This document shows positions 35,691 through 47,512 of a stretch of 64,000 nucleotides of DNA, piece after piece. Below the pieces are notes generated by a model. That model saw only the letters and a program-made list of their open reading frames with translations. It was not told where the DNA came from and did not search any database. Origin of the DNA: Desulfovibrio sp. UCD-KL4C (GTDB taxonomy: Bacteria; Desulfobacterota; Desulfovibrionia; Desulfovibrionales; Desulfovibrionaceae); the NCBI RefSeq assembly GCF_006210265.1, contig NZ_VCNC01000001.1:382843-446842 (forward strand). The letters run 5' to 3'. Made by a program: the position numbers and the translations under genes. Position 1 is the stretch's first letter. The number at the start of each line of letters is the position of its first letter.

Positions 35691-36956
35691 TTAATCAGCC
35701 TGTTTGCGGATGAAAGTTGGTACTTCAAAGTCGTCATCATCATGGAAGATAAATTCTTCTCCGCCGGAGTTCGCAGCAGATTTATTTTTTACTGGTTCAG
35801 GGTTTCCTGCTGTTTCAGCTGGTTTAGCCCCTGAACGTAAATATGCAGGAATAGAACGATCTTCTTCTGAATGAGGATTACCTAAATGTCTCACGTTACC
35901 TTGTTCAGTAGCTCGTGGAGCCATACCTCTCGGAGTAATGTTAGAACGGGTAGGCTGCTGCATTTCTATTACCGGCTGCATCGGTTTTTCTTCTGCTGAA
36001 TCGATGCCTGTAGCAATAACGGTGATGCGCATTTCGTCGCCTGCTTCCGGATCAAAAACAGTTCCGAAGAAAATCTGAGCATCTTCATGAGATTCTTCAT
36101 AAATAATATTTGCTGCTTCACTAACTTCATCAATAGTCATGTCAGGAGAGCAGGTGATATTGATGAGTACGCCTTTAGCTCCTTCAATTGAAACATCTTC
36201 AAGAAGGGGGCTTGTGATAGCTTTCATTGCTGCTTCACGGGCTCTGTTTTCACCTCTGGCGATTCCTGTTCCCATGAGAGCAAGCCCAGAGCTGGACATA
36301 ACTGCTTTTACGTCAGCAAAGTCAAGGTTGATTAAACCGTGAACGGTAATCAAGTCGGCAATACCTTTAACGCCGTAGTAAAGGACTTCATCAGCTTTTT
36401 TCAGCATTTCGGAGAAAGCTGCTTTTTTAGCAGCAAGTTGGAGAAGGCGGTCGTTAGGAATAGTAATAATTGAGTCAACAACGTTTTTGAGTTCTTCAAT
36501 ACCTTTTTCGGCCTGAAGAAGTCTGCGTTTGCCTTCAAAATAGAAAGGTTTGGTTACAACTGCTACGGTAAGTGCGCCAGCTTCTTTTGCTATCTCCGCG
36601 ATAACCGGAGCGGCTCCTGTTCCTGTTCCGCCGCCCATACCGGCTGTGACGAAAACCATATCGCAGTCGCAGACGAGTTCGCGAATTTGTTCAATGCTTT
36701 CAAGTGCAGCGTTTTTACCTATATCAGGGTTCGCGCCTGCGCCTAGACCTTTCGTCAGTTGATCACCAAGCTGAATTTTATATTCAGCAAGAGATTTATT
36801 GATGTCCTGAACATCTGTGTTCGCGGCAATAAACCGCACGCCTGAAAGAGCAGACTGGATCATATTGTTGATAGCGTTTCCGCCACCACCACCGCAACCG
36901 ATTACCTTAATCTTTGCGTGACCGTCATTTTCGATTTCCATGTAATCCATCATCAT
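35691..36956 (-). CDS. ftsZ: Cell division protein FtsZ
   Basis: Tubulin-like GTPase that forms the division ring at midcell. The 421 residues have [15 protein letters not shown] near 17, the GTP-binding signature [18 protein letters not shown] near 105-122, NDRLLQLA and the catalytic [14 protein letters not shown] variable Pro/Asn-rich linker of about 75 residues precedes the C-terminal partner-binding peptide [15 protein letters not shown]. Start choice: several ATGs cluster at 36962, 36956, 36953 and 36950; 36956 has GGGG at best spacing. The longer frame to 37025 is not supported. It is 3' of ftsA at the end of the dcw cluster. Confidence 0.97.
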   Translation of the reverse strand: MMMDYMEIENDGHAKIKVIGCGGGGGNAINNMIQSALSGVRFIAANTDVQDINKSLAEYKIQLGDQLTKGLGAGANPDIGKNAALESIEQIRELVCDCDMVFVTAGMGGGTGTGAAPVIAEIAKEAGALTVAVVTKPFYFEGKRRLLQAEKGIEELKNVVDSIITIPNDRLLQLAAKKAAFSEMLKKADEVLYYGVKGIADLITVHGLINLDFADVKAVMSSSGLALMGTGIARGENRAREAAMKAITSPLLEDVSIEGAKGVLINITCSPDMTIDEVSEAANIIYEESHEDAQIFFGTVFDPEAGDEMRITVIATGIDSAEEKPMQPVIEMQQPTRSNITPRGMAPRATEQGNVRHLGNPHSEEDRSIPAYLRSGAKPAETAGNPEPVKNKSAANSGGEEFIFHDDDDFEVPTFIRKQAD

Positions 36957-37040
36957 TTTCATTCCCCTGTTTAAGCTTCCATTAATTTCAATTTCCCAGA
37001 TGATCGGGTCCGGGAAAGCCTTCATCAGATACAGCTGTGA

Positions 37041-38270
37041 CTAAGCTATATCTGAGAACCACTTACGCATCCTGCCCAGAATGCGGTTGAAAACATTTTC
37101 GTCACGGATACGGAATACCTGTTCGGAACATCCTTCTTTTTCAGCCCCGTACATTAAAAGGCCTACTGCAGTAGCATATTTGGGACTGTGAACGACGTCT
37201 TTGAGTCCTCCAATTCCGGCTGGATAGCCGATACGAACTGGAAGGTCGAAAACCTGTTCTGCAAGTTCCTGCATACCATCTACCAGTGATGTCCCACCTG
37301 TAAGTACTACACCGGCTGCAATCAGATTTTTGTATCCACTGCGAATCAATTCCTGATCCACCAAAGCAATTATTTCTTCACAACGAGGCTCGCATATTTC
37401 AGCAAGAACACGTTTAGACATTTTGCGATGGTCACGCCCGCCGACGGAAGGAACTTCGATGGTCTCATCATTTTTGACGAGATCAGTCAGAGCTGTTCCG
37501 TACTTGACCTTGATTTGCTCAGCCGAACCCATTGGAGTTCTAAGTCCGAACGCTATATCATTGGTCAGGTTATTGCCCCCCAAAGCGATAACCGCGGTGT
37601 GTTTAATTGAATCATTTGCAAAAATTGCGAGGTCTGTTGTGCCGCCTCCGATGTCAATAATGGCGACACCGATTTCTCTTTCTTCTTCAGAAAGCACAGC
37701 CTTGCTTGAAGCAAGAGATTCAAGAACAATATCAGACACATCAAGACCTGAACGGTGGCATGAGCGAATGATGTTTTGCGCTGATGTAACCGCGCCGGTA
37801 ACAATGTGAACCTTAACTTCAAGGCGCACTCCTGCCATTCCGAGCGGGTCGGCAATGCCGCGCTGGTCGTCGACTATAAATTCCTGCGGCAGGGTGTGAA
37901 TTACTTCCCTGTCCAGTGGTATAGCAACAGCCTTGGCGGCATCAATAACTCTATCAACGTCTTTTTGAGTCACTTCACCGCCTTTAACAGCGATGACCCC
38001 ATGGCTGTTAAAACCTTTGATGTGACTTCCTGCTATACCTGCATAAACGGAACGGATTTCACAACCCGCCATAAGCTCTGCTTCTTCAAGAGCTTTCTTT
38101 ATCGATTGAACAGTCTGTTCGATATTAACAACAACGCCTTTACGGAGACCCGTAGAAGGTGCAGTGCCGATGCCGACAATGTCGACTCCGTCAGCTGTTG
38201 CTTCTCCGACAACAGCACATATCTTAGTAGTGCCTACGTCGAGACCGACTATCAGATCAGATTTGGCCAT
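37041..38270 (-). CDS. ftsA: Cell division protein FtsA
   Basis: Actin-like ATPase that anchors FtsZ to the membrane. The 409 residues hold the actin-fold phosphate loops (VGLDVGTTKICAVVGE near 8, IDIGGGTTDLAIF near 205, TGGTSLVDGM near 335), the SHS2-type 1C domain (SHIKGFNSHGVIAV near 80) and a C-terminal amphipathic helix (RMRKWFSDIA). GAGGAG precedes ATG 38270. It lies between ftsQ and ftsZ. Confidence 0.97.
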   Translation of the reverse strand: MAKSDLIVGLDVGTTKICAVVGEATADGVDIVGIGTAPSTGLRKGVVVNIEQTVQSIKKALEEAELMAGCEIRSVYAGIAGSHIKGFNSHGVIAVKGGEVTQKDVDRVIDAAKAVAIPLDREVIHTLPQEFIVDDQRGIADPLGMAGVRLEVKVHIVTGAVTSAQNIIRSCHRSGLDVSDIVLESLASSKAVLSEEEREIGVAIIDIGGGTTDLAIFANDSIKHTAVIALGGNNLTNDIAFGLRTPMGSAEQIKVKYGTALTDLVKNDETIEVPSVGGRDHRKMSKRVLAEICEPRCEEIIALVDQELIRSGYKNLIAAGVVLTGGTSLVDGMQELAEQVFDLPVRIGYPAGIGGLKDVVHSPKYATAVGLLMYGAEKEGCSEQVFRIRDENVFNRILGRMRKWFSDIA

Positions 38271-38309
38271 AATATTTTCTCCTCATCACCTTAAGATATT
38301 GGGGCATTT

Positions 38310-39176
38310 TCATCGAGATCCATCGTATCCGGAAGTCCGTTTTTCTACCCATACACGGTCTTTTCCGGTCGAGATCCTTGCAACGTTCCTGAACTCTCCC
38401 CGGTTTTTAAGGTCATTCCAGACGATGTTCAGGTTTGAAAGTTGTGTTTTCCAGTTGTCCATTCCAAGCCGAATTGTTAGGCCGAGTTTGTCCATAAAAA
38501 TTTCCATTCTGTTGCCGCCTTTTATATTGACCCATGCAATTTGTCCCGGATCAAAAGGAAGCTCTCTTCTGCTTAAAACTTTCATAAATTCCGGAAGAAT
38601 CTTAGCCTGCTCCATTGCATCCGATTCAATATTTAAAAAAGGCAACGATAAGAACTTGCCGGGTATAACCGGTGCAATCAGTTCTCCTGCTTTGTCGCAA
38701 TAAAAAAGTTTGTCATTTTGTCTCACCATGAACTGCGGCTTTTTTTCAATAATCTGGATAGACAGTTTATTCGGAAGGTTCCGTTTTATTGCCGCGGATG
38801 TAATCCAATTGTTTGCACTTAATCTGCTTTCAACATCACCTATATTGATGGCAAGGCTGTTTTTATTAAGTCCTACCTGAGAAATAGAGAGTATTTCACC
38901 ATCGCTCAGTCTATGATTTCCAGTGACCGTAATGTTCTGCAGTGCAAAATATGGAAGCACTGTAAGCCACCGATATCCGGCAAGACAGCCTAATCCTACT
39001 AAAGCTAGCATAAGTAAGCAGATAGACGATATACATGTCTTGCGAAACAGGCTTAAAAAGATCTCTGACAGTGGACGGGAAGGCTCTTTACGCATTTTGT
39101 TTACATTGCGTGAACGAGTTTTCCTGTCGGAATTATTCAGGTTCAGACGGCTTTTGTTTAATCTTGCAACGCTCAT
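38310..39176 (-). CDS. ftsQ: Cell division protein FtsQ
   Basis: Bitopic divisome protein that links cytoplasmic and periplasmic division proteins. The 288 residues have a basic cytoplasmic tail of about 45 residues, a transmembrane helix (CISSICLLMLALVGLGCLAG near 50-69), a POTRA domain (FALQNITVTGNHRLSDGEIL near 77-96) and the FtsQ domain to the end (KFLSLPFLNIESD; KDRVWVEKRTSGYD). The start overlaps the murB stop by four bases. GGAGG lies upstream. Confidence 0.92.
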   Translation of the reverse strand: MSVARLNKSRLNLNNSDRKTRSRNVNKMRKEPSRPLSEIFLSLFRKTCISSICLLMLALVGLGCLAGYRWLTVLPYFALQNITVTGNHRLSDGEILSISQVGLNKNSLAINIGDVESRLSANNWITSAAIKRNLPNKLSIQIIEKKPQFMVRQNDKLFYCDKAGELIAPVIPGKFLSLPFLNIESDAMEQAKILPEFMKVLSRRELPFDPGQIAWVNIKGGNRMEIFMDKLGLTIRLGMDNWKTQLSNLNIVWNDLKNRGEFRNVARISTGKDRVWVEKRTSGYDGSR

Positions 39177-40045
39177 TGTAGTATTATTACCTCCGTCTCA
39201 AGGATTACACCGGATTTATTTAAAACGGCCTGCGTAGCCATGTTTATGAGCTCCAAGGCCTCTGTCCCTGTTCCCTGTCCTTTATTCACCAAAAAATTTG
39301 CGTGTACTTCAGAGAAAGCCATTCCGCCAAGAGTTTTGCCCTTGAATCCTGCTTCATCCAGAATTTTACCTGCGCTGAATCCTTCCGGATTTTTAAAAAC
39401 GCAGCCTGCTGTTTTTTCCAGCACAGGCTGGGTGCTTTTTTTCTTACTGAAAACTTCTTGAACTTTATTTTTAACTTCTGACTCGGTAGAGCTTTTTAGT
39501 AAAAACTCAGCTTCCCAAATCAAAGTAAATTCGTTTGTTTTAGGAGAAAAATGCCTATATCCGAAGCTCATTTCATCTGCGTTTTTCCAGAACAACCCTT
39601 TGTCTGGAGTCCAGAGTCTGACCCTTTTTAACGAGGCTGCTATGTCTGTGCCGTATGAACCTGCGTTCATGGCGATGCTTCCGCCTACAGATCCAGGGAT
39701 TCCTGCCAAACCTTCCATACCGCTCAGACCGTTGCGAATCAAAAATGCAAGAAGTCCCGGCAGTCTTGTATCTGCTGAAACTCTAACTGTCAGGCCGGAG
39801 ATTTCCGGTTTGATTTTTTTTGCAAGGTCAACATGCACGAAAGCTAGGTTCAGTTTTCCGTCTGATGCGAGCATATTGCTTCCTTCCCCGATAGCGATAA
39901 GTCCTGCTGATTCTCTTTCGTGAAAAAGAGCCAGCTGGTCTAAAGCCGCTTCGTCCCGCACTTTTGCGAGAGCTCTGGCAGTTCCTCCAATACCTAAAGA
40001 GGTCAGGTCTGCCATTTTCGGTTCATGAAGCAATTCGAGAGTCAT
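39173..40045 (-). CDS. murB: UDP-N-acetylenolpyruvoylglucosamine reductase
   Basis: FAD enzyme that reduces UDP-GlcNAc-enolpyruvate to UDP-MurNAc. The 290 residues have IGEGSNMLASDG near 52, the FAD block LAGIPGSVGGSIAMNAGSYG near 104-123, the catalytic Ser region AGCVFKNPEGFSAGKILDEAGFKG near 220 and the final Glu in SEVHANFLVNKG. It is the short type lacking extra loops. It follows murC by 21 bases and overlaps ftsQ by four. The ddl gene often found beside it is absent. Confidence 0.96.
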   Translation of the reverse strand: MTLELLHEPKMADLTSLGIGGTARALAKVRDEAALDQLALFHERESAGLIAIGEGSNMLASDGKLNLAFVHVDLAKKIKPEISGLTVRVSADTRLPGLLAFLIRNGLSGMEGLAGIPGSVGGSIAMNAGSYGTDIAASLKRVRLWTPDKGLFWKNADEMSFGYRHFSPKTNEFTLIWEAEFLLKSSTESEVKNKVQEVFSKKKSTQPVLEKTAGCVFKNPEGFSAGKILDEAGFKGKTLGGMAFSEVHANFLVNKGQGTGTEALELINMATQAVLNKSGVILETEVIILQ

Positions 40046-40066
40046 TATTTTTTCCGCTATTACGTT

Positions 40067-41545
40067 TTAAAGCTGAGTTACTGTTTCAGCTGTTTTAGGT
40101 GTACAATCGGTGTCAGGTTCATCTGCTAGATATTTCAAAAAATCTTCGCCGATACGGTAGATAGATCCTGCACCTTGAGTGATAAATAAATCACCTGGTT
40201 TTAATATGTTAGGAAGTTCGTTCTCCATCATTTCAAAATCAGGGTAGAAACGTACTTTTGTCGAACTCACCTGTCTAATTCCTTGAGCCAGAGACATTCC
40301 GTTAACACCGGGAATTGGAGATTCTGAAGCTGGATAAATTTCAGTTAGGAGAAGTTCATCAGCCAGCTCAAAAGTTTTGCAGAAATCTCCGAAAAGAGCC
40401 TGTGTACGTGAAAATCTGTGAGGCTGAAAAGCTACGACAAGTCTTCTTGAAGGGTAACAGGCTTTTGCTGTTTCAAGGGTGGCCCGTATTTCTGCCGGGT
40501 GATGCCCGTAGTCATCCACAACCAGAATATCTTTACATTGACCTTTCTTTTCAAATCTGCGCCCGACTCCCATGAAATTTGAGAGTCCTTGAAGGATTGC
40601 TTTTTTATCAAGCCCTGCTTCAATAGCTACTCCGATTGCTCCTAGAGCGTTCAGCACATTATGTTTACCGGGCTGTGCCAGTGACACTTCACCAAGAAGT
40701 TCATCGTCAAGAAATACTTTGAAAAGGCTACGCACTTCGCAAGAAACAATTTCTGCTCTGAGTCTGTTGTGTTTTTCAAGGCCGTAAGTCAGGTGCGGAC
40801 GTTTGATGGAAGGCAACAGTCTTTTTATACCGATGTCGTCGCCGCAAATAACATTCATCCCATAGAAAGGGATGGCATTCATAAATGATTTGAATGATGT
40901 ATCAATAGCATCTTGATCATTATAGAAATCCATGTGGTCCAAATCAACGTTAGTTACAACTGTGATGATTGGAGAAAGGCAAAGGAATGATCCGTCTGAT
41001 TCATCAGCTTCAGCAATTAAGAATTGTCCTTCACCAAGGCGAGCATTACTGCCGAATGTATTTAATCTACCGCCGATAATTACCGTTGGGTCAAGACCAG
41101 CTTCTGTAAAAATTGTTGCAAGCAGTGAGGTCGTCGTTGTTTTGCCGTGTGTTCCGGCAACAGCGATACCTGTGCGCAAACGCATCAGTTCTGCAAGCAT
41201 TTCAGCTCTGGGAATGATGGGAATTCCAAGCTCACGAGCTTTGATCAACTCTGGATTGTCGTCAGAAATAGCGGTGGATTTAACCACAACATCTGCGTCT
41301 GTTACGTTCTCAGCTCCGTGGCCGATGAAAACCTGTGCGCCCATTTTAAGGAGGCGTTTAACAGGAGCTCCTTCCGCAAGATCAGAGCCTGTAACTGTGA
41401 AACCCATATTGATCAAAACTTCGGCTATCCCGCTCATACCTGAGCCCCCGATACCGATCATATGAATAGTATTTACCCTGCTGCGCATCATGGGACATGC
41501 TGGGTCCATGCGTGCTGGTACGTTAGGTCCTTCTGCTGCGATCAT
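40067..41545 (-). CDS. murC: UDP-N-acetylmuramate-L-alanine ligase
   Basis: Adds L-alanine to UDP-MurNAc, the first peptide step of peptidoglycan synthesis. The 492 residues contain the dinucleotide-like [16 protein letters not shown] near 27, the ATP loop [13 protein letters not shown] near 128, and the Mur-ligase blocks [10 protein letters not shown] and [11 protein letters not shown]. The ATG at 41545 overlaps the murG stop in an ATGA with GAGAGG upstream, so the 20-odd residue N-terminal extension before [10 protein letters not shown] is probably real. Confidence 0.96.
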   Translation of the reverse strand: MIAAEGPNVPARMDPACPMMRSRVNTIHMIGIGGSGMSGIAEVLINMGFTVTGSDLAEGAPVKRLLKMGAQVFIGHGAENVTDADVVVKSTAISDDNPELIKARELGIPIIPRAEMLAELMRLRTGIAVAGTHGKTTTTSLLATIFTEAGLDPTVIIGGRLNTFGSNARLGEGQFLIAEADESDGSFLCLSPIITVVTNVDLDHMDFYNDQDAIDTSFKSFMNAIPFYGMNVICGDDIGIKRLLPSIKRPHLTYGLEKHNRLRAEIVSCEVRSLFKVFLDDELLGEVSLAQPGKHNVLNALGAIGVAIEAGLDKKAILQGLSNFMGVGRRFEKKGQCKDILVVDDYGHHPAEIRATLETAKACYPSRRLVVAFQPHRFSRTQALFGDFCKTFELADELLLTEIYPASESPIPGVNGMSLAQGIRQVSSTKVRFYPDFEMMENELPNILKPGDLFITQGAGSIYRIGEDFLKYLADEPDTDCTPKTAETVTQL

Positions 41546-42624
41546 GCCAAACCTCTCACCGTTTTCATTCGAATAATTATTTCAAGGCCATCCACTATTG
41601 CGGCGGCTGCATCAGGACGTGCAAATTTGAGGGCCTGTTTGCCCATCTCCTGAAGCGCGTCCTGATTTGATATCAGACTTAAAATTTCATCTGCCAGTAC
41701 TTTGCCGGTCAGTTTGTCCTGCGGGATTACTTTTGCAGCACCGATTTTTTCCAGACACAGAGCGTTGCCTGTCTGGTGGTCATGTGTTGCATGCGGAAAC
41801 GGGATGAAAATCGCCGGTTTTCCTGCTGCTGCTATTTCAAAAACTGTAGAGGCTCCTGCTCTGCAGATCACAAGCTGAGCGTCTGAATATGCTGCGGACA
41901 TGTCATGGATGAAAGGAGACACCATCATTGAGTTGACAAACGCTTTTTTATATTCAGTTTTGACTCTTTCAAAATCTTTTTTACCAGTTTGATGCCTGAG
42001 ACTGATCCCTGCATCTTTCAGCTGAGGCAGTGCTTCAATTATGGCACTGTTGATTGCTGTTGCGCCCTGACTTCCACCGAAAATAAGTATGCTTTTGTCT
42101 TTTGCTTTACTTCCGAAATCAATAATTTCTTTGCGGACAGGATTACCGACAACTTCAATCTTATCTGCTGGGAAAGCGCCGTTTTTATCTTCAAAAGATG
42201 TGAATATCATCTTTGAAATTTTACCGAGTATCCTATTGGTAATTCCCGGAACGCTATTCTGTTCATGTATTGCAGTTGGTATTCCGAGTATCCATGCCGC
42301 AAACACGGGACAAAATCCTGCGTATCCACCGAAACCTATGACGGCATCCGGTTTGAAGCTGATCAATTCTTTTAGTGAAAGCGCAAACGCTTTGATTATC
42401 CAAAATGATCCGAAGATTCTTTTAAAACCGCCACCCAGAACCCCTCTGGCCGGAAGTCCTTTAAATTGTAGTCCGGCGCGTTTAACCATTTCTTTTTCCG
42501 CACCTTTTCCGCCAAGAAATAAAATTTCACACTGAGGAGATTTTTCTTGTATTTTATTTGCGACAGCTAAAGCTGGAAAAACATGTCCGCCTGTTCCGCC
42601 AGTAGTGATTACTATCCGCTTCAT
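41542..42624 (-). CDS. murG: Lipid II synthase MurG
   Basis: Membrane-associated glycosyltransferase that adds GlcNAc to lipid I, forming lipid II. The 360 residues begin [20 protein letters not shown], the donor-loop motif, and continue with [14 protein letters not shown] near 95, [14 protein letters not shown] near 122, [10 protein letters not shown] near 183 and [22 protein letters not shown] near 255. I start at ATG 42624, which shares one base with the ftsW stop; the longer frame to 42672 lies inside ftsW. Confidence 0.96.
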   Translation of the reverse strand: MKRIVITTGGTGGHVFPALAVANKIQEKSPQCEILFLGGKGAEKEMVKRAGLQFKGLPARGVLGGGFKRIFGSFWIIKAFALSLKELISFKPDAVIGFGGYAGFCPVFAAWILGIPTAIHEQNSVPGITNRILGKISKMIFTSFEDKNGAFPADKIEVVGNPVRKEIIDFGSKAKDKSILIFGGSQGATAINSAIIEALPQLKDAGISLRHQTGKKDFERVKTEYKKAFVNSMMVSPFIHDMSAAYSDAQLVICRAGASTVFEIAAAGKPAIFIPFPHATHDHQTGNALCLEKIGAAKVIPQDKLTGKVLADEILSLISNQDALQEMGKQALKFARPDAAAAIVDGLEIIIRMKTVRGLA

Positions 42625-43739
42625 TATACTTTCCCCCGTGAAAGGTTGAGAAGTATGCCGATGCAGATACACGAAACAAGCATGTTCGATCCTCCATAGC
42701 TTACGAAGGGCATCGGTACTCCCTTTGGAGGAACTGTTCCCATGACAACAGCCAGATTCAGTGTAAAACCTATAGCAAGCATTATTGTTAAACCGTAAGC
42801 CGTGAACCTGTCTTGAAGATGGTCCTGAGCCAAAGCTATTTTAAATCCTCGCCAAAGTATGAATCCGATAACTAAAAATACAATTGCAACTCCGATAAAC
42901 CCTAGTTCTTCACCTACTACGGCCATAATAAAGTCATTGTGCGCCTCAGGAAGGAAGAAAAGTTTTTGTTTTCCAGCTCCAAGTCCTTGTCCAAAAATGT
43001 TTCCGGAACCAAAAGCATATAGAGACTGAACGAGCTGATAGCCTTCATTATGAGCGCTTTTAAAAGGATCCATAAACGCAGTCATGCGTTTTAGTCTGTA
43101 TGGTGAACTTGTAATAAGTAGATATCCTGCCCCTCCTGCGAAAAGCAGTGATGTCAGCAGATATGAAATACGGGTTCCGCCGACTAAACTCATAAAAAAT
43201 AAAATCATGGCCAGAAAAACTGCTCCGCCGAAATCCGGTTGCAACATAAGAAGCAGGCACAGAGCTCCGGTAATAGCGAAAGGAGGCAGAAATCCTATGC
43301 TGAATGACTTGATCATTTCCTGCTTGCGCGAGAAAAAGTATGCAAGATATAAAATCAGCGCAGGCTTACAGAATTCAAGAGGCTGAATACGTAGCGGTCC
43401 CATGGCGATCCAGCGTCTAGCTCCGCCTGCTGAAATCGAGAGAGGGGTGAAGTCGCACAGGAATAAGAGTGCGAAGGCCACCATCAGCCAGACATAAACC
43501 AAGTTGTAAAAAAATGATTTAGGTAGCTTCGAGCTGATAAACATTAGAAAGACGCCAAGCGCAAGGAAGACAGCCTGTTTTCTGAAAAACAGGTACTTAT
43601 CATCGAAAAACCGTTCAGCCATAATTCCGCTGGCAGACAGAACCATCATGAGTCCGAAGCACGCAAGCAAAAGAGCTGCGCCTAAGAGCCAATAGTCCGG
43701 TCGTTCCGGTTTATCGGAAAGTGTCTTCTTTTTATTCAA
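42624..43739 (-). CDS. ftsW: SEDS glycosyltransferase FtsW
   Basis: Polytopic peptidoglycan polymerase of the division machinery, working with FtsI. The 371 residues have about ten membrane segments starting at 17-36 ([19 protein letters not shown]) and the SEDS blocks [19 protein letters not shown] near 104-122, [15 protein letters not shown] near 157-171 and [14 protein letters not shown] near 348-361. The start overlaps the murD stop by four bases. Confidence 0.96.
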   Translation of the reverse strand: MNKKKTLSDKPERPDYWLLGAALLLACFGLMMVLSASGIMAERFFDDKYLFFRKQAVFLALGVFLMFISSKLPKSFFYNLVYVWLMVAFALLFLCDFTPLSISAGGARRWIAMGPLRIQPLEFCKPALILYLAYFFSRKQEMIKSFSIGFLPPFAITGALCLLLMLQPDFGGAVFLAMILFFMSLVGGTRISYLLTSLLFAGGAGYLLITSSPYRLKRMTAFMDPFKSAHNEGYQLVQSLYAFGSGNIFGQGLGAGKQKLFFLPEAHNDFIMAVVGEELGFIGVAIVFLVIGFILWRGFKIALAQDHLQDRFTAYGLTIMLAIGFTLNLAVVMGTVPPKGVPMPFVSYGGSNMLVSCICIGILLNLSRGKV

Positions 43740-45040
43740 GACAAATCCTCCATAATCCTTTTAAAATCGTCGCCTCGTGCGGCGTACCCTTTGTATGCGT
43801 CAAAACTTGCAGTGCCCGGTGAAAGCAGGATTGTTTCCCCCGCAGCAGAGCTTGCGAAAAGAGTGCGAACTGCCTTTTCTAAATTTTCATGCCATGAAAT
43901 TTTAAAGTCATTGTACAGTGGTCCTTCAAAGTGTTCCCGTCCGGCTCCGAATAATGCGATTTCAGCAACTTTTCCTTTCATTGCTGGAATCATTTCTGCA
44001 ACGTTTCCGCCTTTGAATACGCCTCCAAGGAGCAGTCTGATAGGGCCGTCAAAGCTTCCGAGTGCTGCAATGACCGCATCCAGGTTAGTTCCTTTGGAGT
44101 CGTCGATAAAAGTTATACCGTTTACAGAACCGATCTTTTCAATGCGATGAGGTTTGCCTTTAAAGGTATCAAGCCCTGCCTGAAAAACCTCTCTGGACAT
44201 TCCGAATTTCTCAAGTGCGAGCCACGCCGCTTCAATATTAGAGCGGTTATGAATGCCGGGAAGATTTGCCTGTTCTTTAATAGTTTTTCCGTCAAACCAT
44301 TTAGTCTCGGCTTTTGTAAATTCATCCGGATTAAGTTCATCGCGCATCGAAGCTGGAAGTATTGCTAAATTTTCAGGTGTTTGGCGTGCGAAAATTTTAA
44401 GCTTGGCAGCAACGTATTCATCCATATCCAGATGGTAATCCAGATGATTCGCTGAAATATTGAGCAAAATAGCAATGTCAGGTCTGAAAAGATGACAGTT
44501 TTGCAATTGAAAGCTGGATACTTCAAGAACCAGAACATCGCATCGCTCTTTATCCAGAATGTATTCTGAAAGGGGAGGTCCGTAGTTTGCTCCGGCAAAT
44601 ACAGTTTTCCCAGACTGTTCGAGTATGTGTGTGATCAGAGCTGTTGTCGTTGTTTTGCCGTTTGTTCCGGTAATTGCGATTTTGGGTTCGTCAGCAAACC
44701 ATGAAGCCAGTTCAAGTTCTGAAATAATTTTCCTTTCAGACATATTACCAAGCATCGGCTTGATCTTGCTGACAGGAACACCGGGGCTGGTAACAATAAC
44801 TTCAGCATCTTGGAACTGTTCAGGGCATACAGGGCCTGTCATCAGCTGTGCATGCCTTCCTAGTCCTTGCAGAAGTTCTTCAGTAACATTTGTATTTTCA
44901 TCAACAATGCGCACAATAGCACCGAGGGCATACAGCAGCTTTGCTGCGGCAATACCTGAGCGTCCGGCTCCGGCAACAACTGCCAGTCGGTTTGTAAACA
45001 TGCGGGTCTTTGTGACCTGTTTGACGAATTCGCTATCCAT
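43736..45040 (-). CDS. murD: UDP-N-acetylmuramoylalanine-D-glutamate ligase
   Basis: Adds D-glutamate to UDP-MurNAc-L-Ala. The 434 residues contain AVVAGAGRSGIAAAKLL near 21, the ATP loop ITGTNGKTTTTALITH near 122, LLNISANHLDYHLDMDEY near 195 and FIDDSKGTNLDAV near 310, all Mur ligase signatures. It begins seven bases after mraY and overlaps ftsW. Confidence 0.96.
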   Translation of the reverse strand: MDSEFVKQVTKTRMFTNRLAVVAGAGRSGIAAAKLLYALGAIVRIVDENTNVTEELLQGLGRHAQLMTGPVCPEQFQDAEVIVTSPGVPVSKIKPMLGNMSERKIISELELASWFADEPKIAITGTNGKTTTTALITHILEQSGKTVFAGANYGPPLSEYILDKERCDVLVLEVSSFQLQNCHLFRPDIAILLNISANHLDYHLDMDEYVAAKLKIFARQTPENLAILPASMRDELNPDEFTKAETKWFDGKTIKEQANLPGIHNRSNIEAAWLALEKFGMSREVFQAGLDTFKGKPHRIEKIGSVNGITFIDDSKGTNLDAVIAALGSFDGPIRLLLGGVFKGGNVAEMIPAMKGKVAEIALFGAGREHFEGPLYNDFKISWHENLEKAVRTLFASSAAGETILLSPGTASFDAYKGYAARGDDFKRIMEDLS

Positions 45041-45047
45041 TTTTAAT

Positions 45048-46124
45048 CTACCTGAGTTTCAGGGTGCTTAAAGCCATTAAGGCCATTAATACTGAAAGTA
45101 TCCAGAATCTTATAACAATTTTTGATTCAGGGATTCCTTTGTGCTCAAAATGATGATGAAGCGGGGCCATGCGGAAAATCCGTTTACCGCCGCTGAATTT
45201 AAAATATCCAACCTGAAGAATTACGGAGAGAGTTTCAAAAACAAATACTCCGCCTACAATGGTCAGTAAAAGTTCCTGCTTTGCTAACACTGCGATAAAT
45301 CCCAAAACTCCGCCGATACTGAGTGAACCCACATCGCCCATAAAAATTTGGGCGGGATAAGCGTTGTACCAGAGGAATCCGAGTCCTGCTCCCACTAAAG
45401 CTCCACAGAAGACTGTTACTTCTCCCACTCCGGGGACATGAGTGACGTTGAGGTAGCTTGCAATTCCCACATGTCCTGCAACATAGATGAAAAATGCAAA
45501 ACAACTCGCTCCGACAATAGAAGGCCCGATTGCGAGTCCATCCAGTCCGTCTGTAAGGTTTACACCATTCGAAGATCCGATCAGTACCAGCAATGCGAAA
45601 GGCAGGTAGAACCATCCCAAATCGGGGCTGATATTTTTAAAGAACGGAACCGCAAGTTCTGTGGAATATGCTGGCTGCATAATCAGTAATGAAACAGCTA
45701 TTCCTGCAACTATCAGTTGTCCGACAAGCTTTGAAATGGCTGAAAGTCCTTTGTTCTGTTTTCTTACAACTTTAATGTAGTCATCAACAAAGCCTACGGC
45801 TCCGAATCCGACGAATACAAAGATTGTAAGCCAAACATATATGTTAGAAAGATCAGCCCACAAAAGGGTTGAAATTAATACGCCGAATCCTAAAAGCAGT
45901 CCGCCCATCGTCGGAGTTCCGGCTTTGCACTGATGCTTTGGGCCGTCTTCTTGAATATATTGGCCGCATTTGATTCTTTGCAGCCAGCGCATCATGGCAG
46001 GGCCAAGAACTATAGTTATTATCAGTGCTGTGAGCAGGGCATAAATTGATCTGAATGTTATGTATCTGAAAACATTCAAAGCACTGATTTGTGCGCTCAG
46101 GGGAACTAGAAAATGATAAATCAT
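45048..46124 (-). CDS. mraY: Phospho-MurNAc-pentapeptide translocase
   Basis: Inner-membrane enzyme that moves phospho-MurNAc-pentapeptide to undecaprenyl phosphate, forming lipid I. The 358 residues are very hydrophobic (about ten segments) with the Asp-rich catalytic sites [17 protein letters not shown] near 110-126 and [15 protein letters not shown] near 185-199, and [12 protein letters not shown] and HHHFEHKG near 255 and 325. The ATG overlaps the murF stop by four bases (ATGA). Confidence 0.97.
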   Translation of the reverse strand: MIYHFLVPLSAQISALNVFRYITFRSIYALLTALIITIVLGPAMMRWLQRIKCGQYIQEDGPKHQCKAGTPTMGGLLLGFGVLISTLLWADLSNIYVWLTIFVFVGFGAVGFVDDYIKVVRKQNKGLSAISKLVGQLIVAGIAVSLLIMQPAYSTELAVPFFKNISPDLGWFYLPFALLVLIGSSNGVNLTDGLDGLAIGPSIVGASCFAFFIYVAGHVGIASYLNVTHVPGVGEVTVFCGALVGAGLGFLWYNAYPAQIFMGDVGSLSIGGVLGFIAVLAKQELLLTIVGGVFVFETLSVILQVGYFKFSGGKRIFRMAPLHHHFEHKGIPESKIVIRFWILSVLMALMALSTLKLR

Positions 46125-47512
46125 GCTTTGTTTCCTCCGGTCTCCCCTGTGACCTCATTATTAAGTGCTTGGAAGTAATTTTCCATGCGGCAGGATCTTG
46201 ACCCTTTAAAAAGAACTACCGCATTATTTAATCCTAATTCATGTATTCCAGTCAGAAATTCTGAGGGCTTATTTACCGGAACTAAAGTTGATCCGTTAGT
46301 GGATGAAGCCACATCCTCGTAATGTTCACCGAAATAAAATGTAGCAGCCGGATCGATTGCAGCAATTTTTTTGCCCAGTTCACGATGAGCTCGTGTTGCA
46401 TCCGTACCTAACTCGAGCATGTCTCCGAGCACCAGGATCAAAGATCTTTCTCCTGCAATTATTTTTGCAGTATCAATAGCTTTGTCCATGGAAAGAGGAT
46501 TCGCATTGTATGAATCGTCTATAAGTATCCACTTTCCGTAAGCGTGACAGTGGAATCTTTGCTTCGGAAGCTGTATAGTTTTTAATCTGTCAGCAATCTC
46601 CTGCAATTTAAATCCTAGAATCGATGCCGCACATGTGACTGCCGCGGCGTTTTCTGCAAAATGAGAACCGCAAGTCGGCAGAATTGTTTCAGCCGTTTCA
46701 TCTCCTGCCTTGATAAGAAAACGACCCGTACCGTCAGGCAGAGTTTCAAGCAGTTCACTGTAATAAAATGCGTTCTTATCTTGAGAAGAAAAAGGAACAG
46801 GTTCAATCAGATCAATTGCTGCATCCCAGAGAAGAGCATGATCCTTACAACAAAGTCCTGTGCCATCCGGCTGCAGATACTTGAAAAGTGATGCTTTGCT
46901 GGTGGCAACGTTCTCCATTGAGCCTAAACCTTCAAGGTGAGCTGGTCCTATGTTGTGTATGATTGCCATATCCGGACGTGCCACAGGGCCTAGCTCTTCC
47001 ATATCTCCAAGCAGGCTGATACCGAGTTCCATTACCCAGAAATCTTCTTCACCTGTAGCTTCCAGCATGGACATCGGAAGTCCAATCTGGTTGTTCAGGT
47101 TCATGAAATTTTTATGAACAGTGTTTTTTTCGGCAATAACATGAGCCAGCATCTCTTTAACGGTGGTTTTTCCGGCAGAACCTGTAACCGCAATCATTTT
47201 TGCTTTCGATTTAGTGCGCCAGTACGCAGCCAATTTACCTAATGCTTCTATTGTATTCTTAACCATGATGACCGGTTTATCATCAAGATTTTGCAAGTGT
47301 TTTGATACAACAACCGCTGCAGCTCCGGCATTAATAGCGGCTTCCGCAAAATTATGGCCGTCGTAATTTGATCCTTCTATACAGAAGAATACATCACCTT
47401 TTTGTACCAGCCTGCTGTCTATACGTACGGCTGTGACTTCGATGTCTGTTGCACAAGGGAGGTCAGATCCACCTTTGAGCTGTTTTTCAAGTTCACATAA
47501 GGTTATTTTCAA
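46121..47512 (-). CDS. murF: UDP-MurNAc-tripeptide D-Ala-D-Ala ligase
   Basis: Adds D-Ala-D-Ala to complete the muropeptide precursor. The 463 residues have [16 protein letters not shown] near 32, the ATP loop [14 protein letters not shown] near 109 and [17 protein letters not shown] near 330. The start is TTG at 47512, which overlaps the murE stop by four bases; GGAG lies upstream. The substrate dipeptide must come from a ddl gene elsewhere. Confidence 0.95.
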   Translation of the reverse strand: MKITLCELEKQLKGGSDLPCATDIEVTAVRIDSRLVQKGDVFFCIEGSNYDGHNFAEAAINAGAAAVVVSKHLQNLDDKPVIMVKNTIEALGKLAAYWRTKSKAKMIAVTGSAGKTTVKEMLAHVIAEKNTVHKNFMNLNNQIGLPMSMLEATGEEDFWVMELGISLLGDMEELGPVARPDMAIIHNIGPAHLEGLGSMENVATSKASLFKYLQPDGTGLCCKDHALLWDAAIDLIEPVPFSSQDKNAFYYSELLETLPDGTGRFLIKAGDETAETILPTCGSHFAENAAAVTCAASILGFKLQEIADRLKTIQLPKQRFHCHAYGKWILIDDSYNANPLSMDKAIDTAKIIAGERSLILVLGDMLELGTDATRAHRELGKKIAAIDPAATFYFGEHYEDVASSTNGSTLVPVNKPSEFLTGIHELGLNNAVVLFKGSRSCRMENYFQALNNEVTGETGGNKA